From Marvania coccoides (taxonomy: Eukaryota; Chlorophyta; Trebouxiophyceae; Chlorellales; Chlorellaceae), in the NCBI GenBank assembly GCA_963854735.1, contig OY978105.1, forward strand, positions 186,001-250,000: DNA of 64,000 nucleotides, in the 5' to 3' direction. A program made the position numbers and the translations under genes. Under the pieces are notes generated by a model. It did not search any database. It was not told the origin of the DNA and was given only the letters and a program-made list of their open reading frames with translations. Each line of letters opens with the position of its first letter. The stretch's first letter is position 1. Positions 11,539 through 21,074 of this stretch are shown here, in pieces.

Positions 11539-13463
11539 ATGATGGCCCCCATGTCCATGGATAATGGATCTCAGCCAGGCGGGGGTTTATCGTGCTCCAA
11601 GCTCAAGCTCGACAGCCTATTTTTGCAATGGTTCTCCCTCCCAGAGTCACAGCAGCTGGTGAGGGCAGCTTTGAACGTGTTTATGAGGACTGTGCAGCTC
11701 ATTCCAATGCACCCCGAAACCCAGGGACTCTGCCAGCGTTTACTCTTTTTTTTAGCCCTTCCCGCCACTCCCGCCCCATTGATGTGCAGGTGCTGCGAAT
11801 GCTGGAGGACCTCAAGGCCGGGAAATCTCTGGCAGGGACAGTCGGCAGGAAGAGAGTGGTCACAGCCAATGCTGTATACCATTCGGCCACGGTATGGAGT
11901 TTTGTCACCCTTTGTTTTGAAAACGACTTGGCGTTGATGCCCACTTCACTCTTTCATCAAATCGTTTTTAATGCAGCCACCTCTATCGCCGAAAAAGGGC
12001 GGCCTCATGCCACAGTCGCCCTCCAAGCCGTCACCAACGGCTGCTTCAGGCCTCAGATTGGTAAGTTGCTGTATTTTTCTTTTGTCTACGGGGAAATTAT
12101 AAGGAATGATTTAATAAATCTGGTCCTCTTTTTTTCGCGGCAGGGGCAGCAGCTTGCACAGACAATGTCCCCCGGCAGCCTGTTGCAGTTGGGCCAGCGC
12201 GGCGGCCTGCCCGGCCTGCCCAAACTTTATTTCCCCGAGGCGGTGAACGAGCTGCGGTGGCACATGCACGCCCGCACCCTAGAGTTTCTCGTCGCTTTTG
12301 GAGACTTTTTGCCGATTCTGGGGTTGAAGACGCTGCTGCGCGACACCTTTGGGCTGCCCTCCTCGCTGGCTTACCCGCTGATGCACAAGCTGGCGGCGCC
12401 TGGCGCAGCAGCAGACGGCAACGTCATTCCCGTGGCCACGCTGCAGCAGTGGCTTTTAGGGGCGGATTTCATGGGCCAAGGGCAGGCGCAGCGGGTGTTT
12501 GACATTCTGCGGCAACCCAACCGGCAGGCAGTGCTGCCAGAGGACTTCAAACCGCTGCTGTCTGGCATCCTGGCGGCGCATCCCGGGCTTGCATTTCTGC
12601 AGGACTCCCCGGAGTTTCAGGAGCGGTACGCTGAGACCGTGGTGCACCGCATATTTTACTCGTTAAATGGCTCCCGCAGCGGGCGGCTGAGCCTGCGCGA
12701 CATCAAGCGCGGCGACCTGCTGGAGGCGCTGCACGAGGTGGAGGCGGAAGAGGACGTGAACCGGTGCGTACGGTACTTCAGTTACGAGCATTTTTACGTC
12801 ATATACTGCAAATTTTGGGACCTGGACACCGACCACGATTTTCTCTTGAGCCGGGAGGACCTGCTCCGGTACGGCAATCACTCTCTGACGTACCGCATCG
12901 CAGACCGTCTGTTTGAGGGTGCCGCCCGGCCGCTGACTAGCGGCGTGCCTGCGCGCATGGGGTACGAGGACTTTGTGTGGTTTGTGCTGAGCGAGGAGGA
13001 CAAGACCACCAACACCGCGCTGGACTACTGGTTCCGGGCGTGCGACTTGAACGGGGACGACGTGCTGACGGCAGACGAGCTGGTGTGGTTTTATGAGGAG
13101 CAGCTTGGGCGCATGGAGTGCCTGAGCCAGGAGACTGTGGGGTTTGAGGACGTTTTGTCGCAGATGCAAGACATGCTCAACCCAGAGGACCCCTCGTGCT
13201 TCACCATGCGGGACCTCAAGCGGTCCAGGGCGCTGGCAGGCACCCTGTTCAACGTTCTTTTCAACCTGAACAAATTTGTGGCGTTTGAGACGCGAGACCC
13301 GTTCACGGTGCGGCAGGAGCGCGAAGATGCGGCATCTGGGGCCAGCGAATGGGAGCGGTTTGCGCGGGCAGAGTACTTGAAGTTGGCAGTGGAGGAGGAA
13401 GGAGGGGTGGGGGATGCTGGGGACGACGGCATGCCATGGGGAGCGCTTGAAGGGGCGATATAA
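11539..13463 (+). CDS. PP2A regulatory subunit B'' (EF-hand type)
   Basis: Exons 11539-11658, 11790-11891, 11977-12060 and 12144-13463, all phase 0, give 541 residues. The first exon has FLQWFSLPESQQL; the third gives a PPLSPKK linker seen in plant B'' proteins. The main domain has GLPKLYFPE, AHPGLAFLQ, SPEFQERYAETVVHRIFY, RYFSYEHFYVIYCKFWDL and NLNKFVAFETRDPF. Two EF-hand loops are visible, DTDHDFLLSRED near residue 330 and DLNGDDVLTADE near 402; both are near-canonical. B'' subunits target the PP2A A/C core to substrates in a calcium-sensitive way. It resembles the B''-alpha type of land plants rather than the TON2/FASS branch. It converges on the AP2 gene with only 62 bp between stop codons. 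Confidence 0.93.
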
Positions 13464-13525
13464 ATTTTTTATTGTTCTAAAATGATAATGATGTTATATA
13501 TATGTAGAACATGATGACAAAGTTT

Positions 13526-13817
13526 TTAAAGGCTCTGGTAGGCCTCGCATGCAGCAATCACCTCTGCTGCATACTCTACGGCCAAAATAGCCGCCAAAGG
13601 TTCAGCCTGCGATGCAGCAAAAGCTGCGTCATTTCTCTGATCTTCGGAACCGTCGTCCGCCAACAAGTGCAAATAGTGCTCCTGTGGGAAGTTGAGGACC
13701 GGTGGATCTGTGGTTTCGTTTACGGGGCCAATGCCATGCGCGTTTCGCAGCATGCAAGCTTGATCGTATGCCTGTGAGAAGGGGGAAATGAATGTAAATT
13801 GTAAATGATATGATGAA

Positions 13818-13857
<40 letters not shown>

Positions 13858-14735
13858 TCCCAAGTCAACCCAAGTCAACCCGAACCTCAACCACAAAATA
13901 AAACAAAAAACATTGTTTCTTTGTGCATCGCATCACCTGCGCCGCTTCCACCGCGGTCCCATATCTCCCGATGTTCACTTTCAGGCCTGCAATTTCGATG
14001 GAGGCCTTCCAGATGGGGCTCTGCCCAGCCTTGAACCGCTTCTGCACGCCCATGTACTCTGCCACATCGGGCTGCAACGTCTGGCCCTGCAGCTTTCGCA
14101 GCCGCTTTGAAAACTCTTCTATGGTCATGGAGGCCACCCATGGCCTTAAGCCCTCGTACTCTTCGGCACCAAAGTTGAGGTTGTCCAGGGCGCGACCCAC
14201 GCAGATGCAGGCCAGGTCGTAGGCCCGGGCAGCTTGCTGTGGTGTGAGGGAAAATATAGCAATGGATTAGATTTAGGGCTGATATATATTACTATTTTTC
14301 AATAACAAAGGGTGTACAAAGAACTACTTGCCACTTCATTGTCGTAAGTGCCCAGGCTGAAAGTTGTTTGGCTCCACTTCAGGGACGCCCTCCAGCGGGT
14401 GTCCCTTCTGGCCACCCCCCTGTATCGCGGCTCTGCGTAAAAGATAGAATTGATACTTTTTTTCGTTCGTCAGAAAGCGCGAGAGAGAGACACACACACA
14501 CAGGCGGTGCAGCCACGACAAACGCACCTGCTGAGGAAGGGTCTGCCTCCTCCCCAGCGGAACCCTCCTCGCGAGGCGAGCATATTTCCGCGGATGCTTG
14601 CCGCCCAGGGGTGCCTTGCGCGTCCGAAGCCAGCTCAGCTCTGTCATCAGTGATTTCGCCCGTTTCCTTTGACTCATCGTCGTTCAGCTCAAAGTCCTGC
14701 ATGGAGAACGTCGCCTGCTCCATTTCTTCTCGCAT
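13526..14735 (-). CDS. AP2-domain protein with two AP2 repeats
   Basis: Exons 14735-14528, 14432-14332, 14236-13937 and 13771-13526 give 284 residues. After an acidic N-terminus (about 70 residues) comes a first AP2 domain: RYRGVARRDTRWRASL, SLGTYDNEVQAARAYDLA. A second repeat starts at about MGVQKRFKAGQSPIWKASI and ends NIGRYGTAVEAAQAYDQA. AP2 domains bind DNA in plant and algal transcription factors; this one lacks other recognisable domains. Intron 2 (14237-14331) must use a GC donor (GTG|GCAAGT): only this keeps the NEVQAARAYD spacing of the domain. Intron 3 carries a (TA)n(GA)n microsatellite. It is head to head with the ATP-grasp gene, 140 bp away. Its target genes are unknown. Confidence 0.85.
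13819..13857. repeat. (TA)n(GA)n microsatellite
   Basis: Eleven TA units followed by about eight GA units within intron 3 of the AP2 gene. Confidence 0.9.
14481..14502. repeat. (GA)n(CA)n microsatellite
   Basis: Short GA then CA run in intron 1 of the AP2 gene. Confidence 0.8.
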
Positions 14736-14875
14736 TTAAATTCAATTCAAAGCACGCATTCGAACCAAAATAAAAAACGAGAGTTCATGCAGCGCGCGCA
14801 AAAAAGAGAGAGAGGGGAAAATTAATGGGAAAATGCCGGGTTTCTTAAGAGATTTTGCAGTAACGATTGTTTGAC

Positions 14876-16974
14876 ATGAACCCAAACAAAAAGAGTGCCC
14901 TCACGGCCGCTCTGAGCGGGCCGCCTGGTGACCTAGGGCAGATCGATCCCTCTGTCACGGCCAAGGCCGACACCTTTTCGTTCCCTTGCTTGGCGGAGGG
15001 CACGTCTACCGTTGATGGGGTTGCGGCTGGAGTCGAGAAGATGGACTTGACCAGGCGCAATTCGCTCGCTGGCAGCGCCCCCACGGCGCCGCGCCTGGCA
15101 ACCAGCACCTTGACGGTGAGGAGTTTTTAGCTGGAGCTATACTGAACGTGTCAATTTTGGGGCCCCAGCCTTCTGCGCGCACACCTCCCATCATCTGGCT
15201 CAATTGTCTGTGAAAGACCGAGACGTGACGCCCTCTTGTTCTCTCCCCCCCCGCTTGCAGGATTACGAGCTCAACCCTTACAACATCAGAAAGGGACGGG
15301 AAATGCTGCCCACCTCGTTGGTATGTTGACATCTTTTTCTTTTTTAAATGAAACCAATTGGAAATTTTCTTTCAACTGTTGTAGCGATGATGCCGTAACA
15401 CATGTTTTCCTTCTGCTCTTTCTGCTCTACAGAAAGATTCCAAGCTGGCTGCCAACTTTGTGACCGAGTCGGTCATTGGGTCGCTACCCAAGGGGCTGTC
15501 CATGGCGGAGAAGGAGCAGGTGCTGGCCTCCATGCCGCTGTCCCCCACGCTGACGCTGCTGGGGTCGATGCCCTCGGCGCTGGTCAGCAGCCGCTCGGTG
15601 GAGGGCAAGCGCCTTCGCCGCCACGTCCTTCGCGGTGCCGTCATGGTCTTCATCACTGCAGGCTACTCAGGCAAGCGTTTCATTTTTGAGCGTGCCAAGG
15701 AGCTGGGCATCCGATCGGTGGTCATCGACGGTCCCGACTCGTGGAGCAAGACCATGGTGGAAGAGGGCACGATTGAGCGCTTCATCGGACTGGACATGAC
15801 GGACGCCGAGAGCGTGTTTGACCGCTGCTTGGAGGCCATCAACAAAATTAAAAAGGACTTTGGCGAGCTCGACGGCGTGGTGTCTTTCTCGGAGATGGCC
15901 ATGCCACTGGTGAGCAGGCTGGCAGAAAAGCTGGGCCTGCCCTGCAACCCGCCCTCTGCCGTGGACGAAGCGCGCGACAAGCACGCCACCCGTGCTGTCA
16001 TGGCCGAGGCCGGCCTCCCCACCCCCAGAAACTACTTGATCGAGGAAGTGTCGCATCTGGAGGCCGCCTCGAACGAAGTGGGCTACCCCGCGGTCATCAA
16101 GCCCATCTATGGCGCCGCCTCCATTGGCGTTGTGCGCGTGGATTCCTTTGAGGACCTGAAAACAGCGTACGCCCGCGTCACCAAGGAGCTTTCGTCGGCA
16201 CGCATTGTCGCTGGCGCGCTGGAACAGGGCAACGCCGATGAGGAGGAGGAGGGTGGTGTCGCAGTCAAGGGCAACGCCAGCACCTGGATCCGCATGAGCA
16301 TCATGATGGAGGAGTACCTGGACGGGCCGGAGGTGGACGTGGACCTAGTGTTCAGCGAGGGGCAGGCTGTGTACGGCGCGGTGACCGACAACTGGCCCAC
16401 CGTGGAGCCCTTCTTCCTGGAGACGGGGTCCAACTCGCCGTCCATCCTGCCCACCTACCAGCAGCGCGAGCTCCTGGACCTGGCGGTGAAGACGGTGCAG
16501 GCGCTTAAGTTTGAGAGCGGCGTGTTCCACGTGGAGGGCAAGTACACCAGCCGAGGGGCGCGGTTGATCGAGGTCAACTGCCGCATGGGCGGCGGCCCCG
16601 TGCGCACCATGAACCAGCTGGTGTGGGGGGTGGACCTGGTTGAGGAGCAGCTGCTGTGCTCGGCAGGCATCCCCTCGCGCCCCCCGGTGGCCAGCAAGCC
16701 GCTGATGAACATTGCCGAGTACAGCGTGAATTGCCTGCGCTCCGGCACCCTGCGTGACATCGACTTTTTGAAGCCCTTCACGGAGCGAGAGGATGTGATG
16801 TACGCCCGGCCGCTGGTTGCGGCAGGGCAGAAGGTGGTGGGCGCTGCCGACGGGCTGCCCACGTGGATTTGCGAGCTGATGTTGAGCCGCCCAACAATTG
16901 ATGAAGCCATTGCAGCAGTGAAAAAAATGGAGGAGGACATCCAAAAAGCCATTGTGATCGACCCCATCAAGTAA
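14876..16974 (+). CDS. ATP-grasp ligase, carnosine synthase-like
   Basis: Exons 14876-15115, 15261-15320 and 15433-16974, all phase 0, give 613 residues. The first 100 residues are a poorly conserved Ser/Ala/Thr-rich region. From about 160 on, an N-terminal Rossmann-like part (VMVFITAGYSGKRFIFERAKELGI) is followed by a full ATP-grasp fold: GLPCNPPSAVDEARDKHATR, YPAVIKPIYGAASIGVVRV, MMEEYLDGPEVDVDLVF, RLIEVNCRMGGGPV. The order and spacing resemble carnosine synthase (CARNS1) and related ATP-dependent amino-acid ligases. The reaction would be ATP-driven amide bond formation; the substrate cannot be told from the sequence. I see no clear plastid or secretion signal. Family level is confident, carnosine-like specificity is tentative. 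Confidence 0.8.
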
Positions 16975-17058
16975 TGCTGCATGGTCTTGTCTGAGAAGAT
17001 TTTTTTTGTTTTTTTTTTGTTAATTTAAACAGCATACATCATTGAATAATTAATAAAA

Positions 17059-17142
17059 CATAGAGAAAAAACATAGAAATAAGGAAAAACATGTTTTTTT
17101 TAATATGTTTTTCCTTATTTTTATGTTCCTTTTTCCTCTATG
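17059..17142. repeat. Imperfect inverted repeat (hairpin) between convergent genes
   Basis: Left arm 17059-17092 and right arm 17104-17142 are nearly reverse complements, with a T-rich loop of about 11 bases. The inner 19 bases of each arm differ at one position at most. It lies between the stops of the ATP-grasp and J-protein genes. Confidence 0.85.
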
Positions 17143-17173
17143 TATCCCATTATATACAGGGTTTTGATTTTCT

Positions 17174-17875
17174 TCATTTCCGCAACGCATACTTGGCAAG
17201 CTGCTGGTAAGCCTGCACCAGACGGTGAAAAGCCTCTGCTGCTCGCTCCACCTTGCACTTGTCGGGGTGCAGCTGCACAGCCATCTCGCGGTACCGCCGC
17301 CGCACCGTCGAAGCATCGGCCCCAGGCGCCAGGCGCAGCACGCCGTAGTCGGATCCAGCGCCCAGCACGCGCTCCACCTCTGCGGAATCCGCAAATGCCA
17401 CAGGGGTCTTGGACGCCGCAATATCTGCATCAGCGGCATCCTTGGCTGCAGCGAAAGCGGAGCTGAACCCGGCCTCCAGCTTGCGCCTCCTGGCCTCTCG
17501 CTCTGCCTCCTTGGACTGCTGCTCAGCGGCGGCCGCCGCTTTCGAGGCTGCTGCGCTCTGCTGCAGCGCACGCTTGCGCTCTTCTATCTGCCGCCGCAGC
17601 GCCTCCAGCTCCTGCAGCTTTGTACTTTGAGCTCCAGATGGTGATGCGGGCCTGGCGCTCTTTTGCTGCGCCGCTTCTACCGGCTTGGTCGCAACAGCGG
17701 CACTGGGTTCGGCCTCCCCCTTGATATCGTCTTCCGTAGGCTCGGGACGCTGCCACACCAGTTTGCGCTTCTTTGAAGGGGGAGGCTGCGGCGGCACCAC
17801 AGCTGCTACGCCTGCCACGTGGGTCTTGCCGCCGCCGCCGTGCTTGTCGTCTCGCACCCAAGTGTGGGACCCCAT
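17174..17875 (-). CDS. J-domain protein with C-terminal J domain
   Basis: A single exon of 233 residues, unusual here because almost all neighbours have introns. The N-terminal part is basic and proline-rich with a possible nuclear signal (PSKKRK); a long charged coiled-coil-like helix follows (ALRRQIEERKRALQQ and beyond, about residues 90-155). The last 65 residues are a J domain: DYGVLRLAPGADASTVRRRY, then AVQLHPDKC with an intact HPD motif. J proteins stimulate the ATPase of an Hsp70 partner. A C-terminal J domain without G/F or zinc-finger regions makes it a class C protein with a specialised client. No specific orthologue is assigned. It is divergent from VPS20, about 400 bp away. Confidence 0.8.
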   Translation of the reverse strand: MGSHTWVRDDKHGGGGKTHVAGVAAVVPPQPPPSKKRKLVWQRPEPTEDDIKGEAEPSAAVATKPVEAAQQKSARPASPSGAQSTKLQELEALRRQIEERKRALQQSAAASKAAAAAEQQSKEAEREARRRKLEAGFSSAFAAAKDAADADIAASKTPVAFADSAEVERVLGAGSDYGVLRLAPGADASTVRRRYREMAVQLHPDKCKVERAAEAFHRLVQAYQQLAKYALRK

Positions 17876-18276
17876 CTCTCATGTGTGTGCACTGTAGCGG
17901 TGTTCTGCAGTGCTTTTACGAGTCGCCGCCGACAATTTCGACAGGAATGCACGAAATTTTCTCTTTGTAGTCGAGACAAAAATCAGTTTAATTCCGAAAA
18001 AATGCTTCTGCAAGGGTCGCTCCCGCAGCTGTCTGGTAAAAATAATGAAACACTAGCTGTATGACAATCTCCAAATTTAATAAAAAGTAAACCTGTTGTA
18101 GCTGGGATGAAAACCTGCGAAAATGAGGAAAACAAAAATGTTTTTGAAAAGGGTGCCTCCGCTCATCCACTGCCCTTAAAAGTATATTACAACTAGAGAT
18201 ACAATCATTGGATTTTGTCCTTTCGATTGGCGCTATCGCTTGACCCTCCGGCGTGTGTTCAGATCAGAAATATTTC
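17876..18276. promoter_or_regulatory. Divergent promoter region J-protein / VPS20
   Basis: 401-bp head-to-head spacer, AT-rich in the middle; no individual element recognised. Confidence 0.4.
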
Positions 18277-19120
18277 ATGGGAAATTCCAGCACCAAGCCC
18301 AAACGAGGGCCAAAGTGAGTCCTCCCTTGATATGCAATGAAATCCCACCTTTACTATAGGCCTGCGACATTTCATCCGTCTGTGCTCGTTTAGGTTGGAA
18401 ATCACCGAAGTTGACCGAGCGGTGCTGTCACTGAAATCCCAGCGCCGAAGACTGGAGGGCCACAGAACGCGGGTGATTTCTCAAATAGATCGGGAGCACG
18501 ACGTGGCCCGACAGCTGGTGGCAGCTGGCCGCAAAGATCGGGCTCTGTTGGCGTTGAAAAAGAAACGGCTTCAAGAGACGAGTTTGGAGAAGCTGGATGC
18601 CTGGCTGCTGAACGTGGAATACATGGTGAGATCTACTACTCGCGCACGCTCTACGCGCTTATCAATATTAGTTTTAGCGTACTCAATCAATTCAAATTTC
18701 ACTTGCAAAAAATTGGGGCAGCTTGCTGACGTTGAGCTGTCCAAGGACCGCGTGCGCGTCATGGCTGCCCTTCAGCAGGGGAACGAGGCGCAAAAGCAGC
18801 TACAGAGCGCCGTGTCACTTGAAGACGTGGAGCGGCTGATGGAGGAAACCGCTGAAGCCCGCGAGTACCAGGAGCAGCTGCAGTTGGCGCTGGGCGCTGG
18901 GTCCTGGAGTGGAGAGGACGAAGAGGCGGCAGAAGCCGAAATGGCGGAGCTAGAGAAGGAGCTGGCAGCGAAAAAGGCTCCAGGAAAGGAGGTTGTGGTG
19001 GAAAAGGAAGAGGAGCTGCCGTCTGCGCCCACGCACGTGCCTGTGATGGTGATGCCAGCGGCAGCAGCACGTCGACTACAACAACAAGTACCCGAAGAAG
19101 GCCTGGTCCCAGCCAGTTGA
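18277..19120 (+). CDS. VPS20: VPS20/CHMP6, ESCRT-III subunit
   Basis: Exons 18277-18314, 18394-18625 and 18722-19120 give 222 residues. The start MGNSSTKPK is a good N-myristoylation signal, a known feature of Vps20 that anchors it to endosomes. The core matches the Snf7 family: EITEVDRAVLSLKSQRRRL, KDRALLALKKKRLQE, AWLLNVEYM, LADVELSKDR, VERLMEETAEAREYQEQL. The N-terminal half is basic and the C-terminal half acidic, as usual. VPS20 nucleates Snf7 polymers for multivesicular-body sorting after ESCRT-II. The last 50 residues are a divergent, Glu/Val/Pro-rich tail longer than in land plants. It lies upstream of, and on the same strand as, the ankyrin gene. Confidence 0.93.
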
Positions 19121-19140
19121 TTGTTTCTGAAATAAAGCAT

Positions 19141-19164
19141 ATATCTATCTATCTATCTGTCTGT
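19141..19164. repeat. (ATCT)n / (GTCT)n microsatellite
   Basis: Short tetranucleotide run in the VPS20 3' UTR region. Confidence 0.8.
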
Positions 19165-19295
19165 CTCTTCACGAAAAGAAAGACATGTTGACTGCAGAGA
19201 AGAGGATTCCGCAGGTCGTTTATGTTTTGTTCCACAAACACGAATAAAATAGACATAAGCAACATTTTTTTAGGAGAGAGACTTTCAATAGAGAT

Positions 19296-20945
19296 ATGAA
19301 GCTCGGGAACATTATCAACGGTGCCTCGATTGCCCTGGCGAGTGTGCTCGGTGCGCTGCTGTTGAAGAAAAAGGTGCGAATCACTCCCAGCAGTCAAATT
19401 TGTGCGAGAATTTCAAAACCATCTCTCGTTCATTGCAGACTGAGGAGTCCAAAGGGAAAAAAAGAGTGAGGGATTTGTTGCTGAGACGGGCTGCAGCCAT
19501 CGGCAGCCACAACGAGGTGTCAGCTCTCCTCGAAAAGGGGGCGGACAAGAATGCCAAGAATGAAAAAGGCAGAACCGCTCTCCACGTTGCCGCGATGAAG
19601 GGCCAGCTGGCTGTCGTCGACTTGCTGAAGCGGCACGGAGCCAACACGGGCGCTGTTGACAAAAAAGGCTGGCAGGCGCAGCACCACGCAGCTCGCAACG
19701 GACACATCGATGTGGTTGCGGCACTGGGAAGCGGCAACCTGAACGCGCGAGACTCGCGTCAGCTGCGTACCCCTCTGCATTACGCGGCGGCAAGCAACCG
19801 CGAGGCGGTGGTGGTCCTGCTGATCAACCAAGGGGCCGACAAAAAGGCGCGTGACAAGCTTGGGTTCACCCCCCTCATCGCGGCGGCGGCGGCGGGGCAC
19901 GCTGCTGTGGTACGCTCGCTGCTGTTTCATTGCGCAAACAAAGACGCCCGCTGCCATGACGGGCAAACTACGTTGTGCCACGCCGCTGGAGGGGGCAGGG
20001 TAGAGGTCATGGAAGCTCTTCTGGATGCATGGGCGGAGCGGGAGGCGAGGGGCGGATAGAACCAGCATACTGCGCTGCACTACGCTTCAATGCTGGGCGG
20101 GGCGCATGCAGTGCACCTGCTGCTCGTGAGGGGTGTCAACGTGGAGGCCGTGGACCGCAAGAAGCGCAGCGCACTGCATTTAGGAGCGATTTTTTGCTTT
20201 CCCGGCGTGGTGGAGGCGCTGATTGCTGCGGCAGCCAGCCTGCCTGACAGACGAATGCGCGCCTTCTTCAATGCAAGAGACCACGAAGGCCGCACCGCCA
20301 TTCATCATGCCGTGTTGGGATGTCGCACAGCTGTGGTGAGGGCTCTGGTCGGCGCTGGCGTGGACACCCAGGTGCAGGACAATTTTGGCTACACTGCCCG
20401 TCAGTATGCCATCGAAATCGGGAGCACGCCCGTGTCCAATGCGTTGAACAGTCGTGGAGTTGACTGGGGAGAGCTCGGAGCAGCGCCGCAGGAGATGCCT
20501 CCAGCGGGTTTGACTGCTCCTGCTGGCGGCGCTGGCGCTTCGGGCAGCTTCCGTGCTCCAGAGGCATTCAGCGAAGAAGAAAAATCTGCAGCCACTACCA
20601 CTTCCACCACCAGCAGCGCTGCCGGGCCACCTGTGGAGTCATCTGCGGCCTCCGTCCTGTCCCAGCTTTTGAGCGCTGGACTGCTGGTGGCTGCCGAAAA
20701 TGGTGACGAAGCGAAGGTTGCTCGAGCTCTGCACTCGGGGGCGGACATAGATACGCGGGATGACCGCGGCTGCTCTGCGCTGCACCTCGCTGCCAAGAAT
20801 TTTCATTGTGTATTCGGCAGTTGTGGAGCTGCTGCTGACGGTTGGGGCAGACAGGACTGCTGCCGATCGCGATCACAAAACCCCGTTGGATTATGTGAAG
20901 GGCACGAACTCTAAAGTAGAGATGCTCTTGCAGGTGGCAGAGTAG
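19296..20945 (+). pseudogene. Ankyrin-repeat protein gene with broken reading frame
   Basis: Exon 1 (19296-19373) encodes a short N-terminus with a hydrophobic segment (ASIALASVLGALLL) that could anchor a membrane. Exon 2 starts at 19439 and encodes several ankyrin repeats (for example GRTALHVAAMKGQLAVVDLL, RTPLHYAAASNREAVVVLL, GRTAIHHAVLGCRTAVVRAL). An in-frame TAG at 20057-20059 interrupts it; the same frame continues at once with NQHTALHYAS. Near 20,809-20,821 a shift of about seven surplus bases moves the last repeat (VVELLLTVGADRTAADRDHK, ending at 20945) into another frame. No intron boundary explains either break. A pseudogene, or an allele or assembly error, are the likely readings; stop readthrough is less likely because there are two lesions. 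Confidence 0.65.
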
Positions 20946-21017
20946 GTCACTAGTAATTCTGCATGCTGCCGACTCTGTTTTTTTTAACATTGCGCGTTGT
21001 TGTTGTTGTTTGATCAA

Positions 21018-21022
21018 ATTTA
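21018..21022 (-). terminator. TGTAA poly(A) signal of exportin-4 gene
   Basis: TGTAA on the minus strand about 53 bp beyond the stop at 21075. Confidence 0.55.
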
Positions 21023-21074
21023 CAGCTGTTTTTCTCCCTTTTAAAACGCAATAGAGATAAATAAAATAAAACAA

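Noticed and set aside
20809..20821. A 13-base GT...AG 'intron' that would repair the ankyrin frame
   Set aside because: Far too short to be spliced, and removing 13 bases leaves the repeat two residues short; a 7-base surplus fits better.
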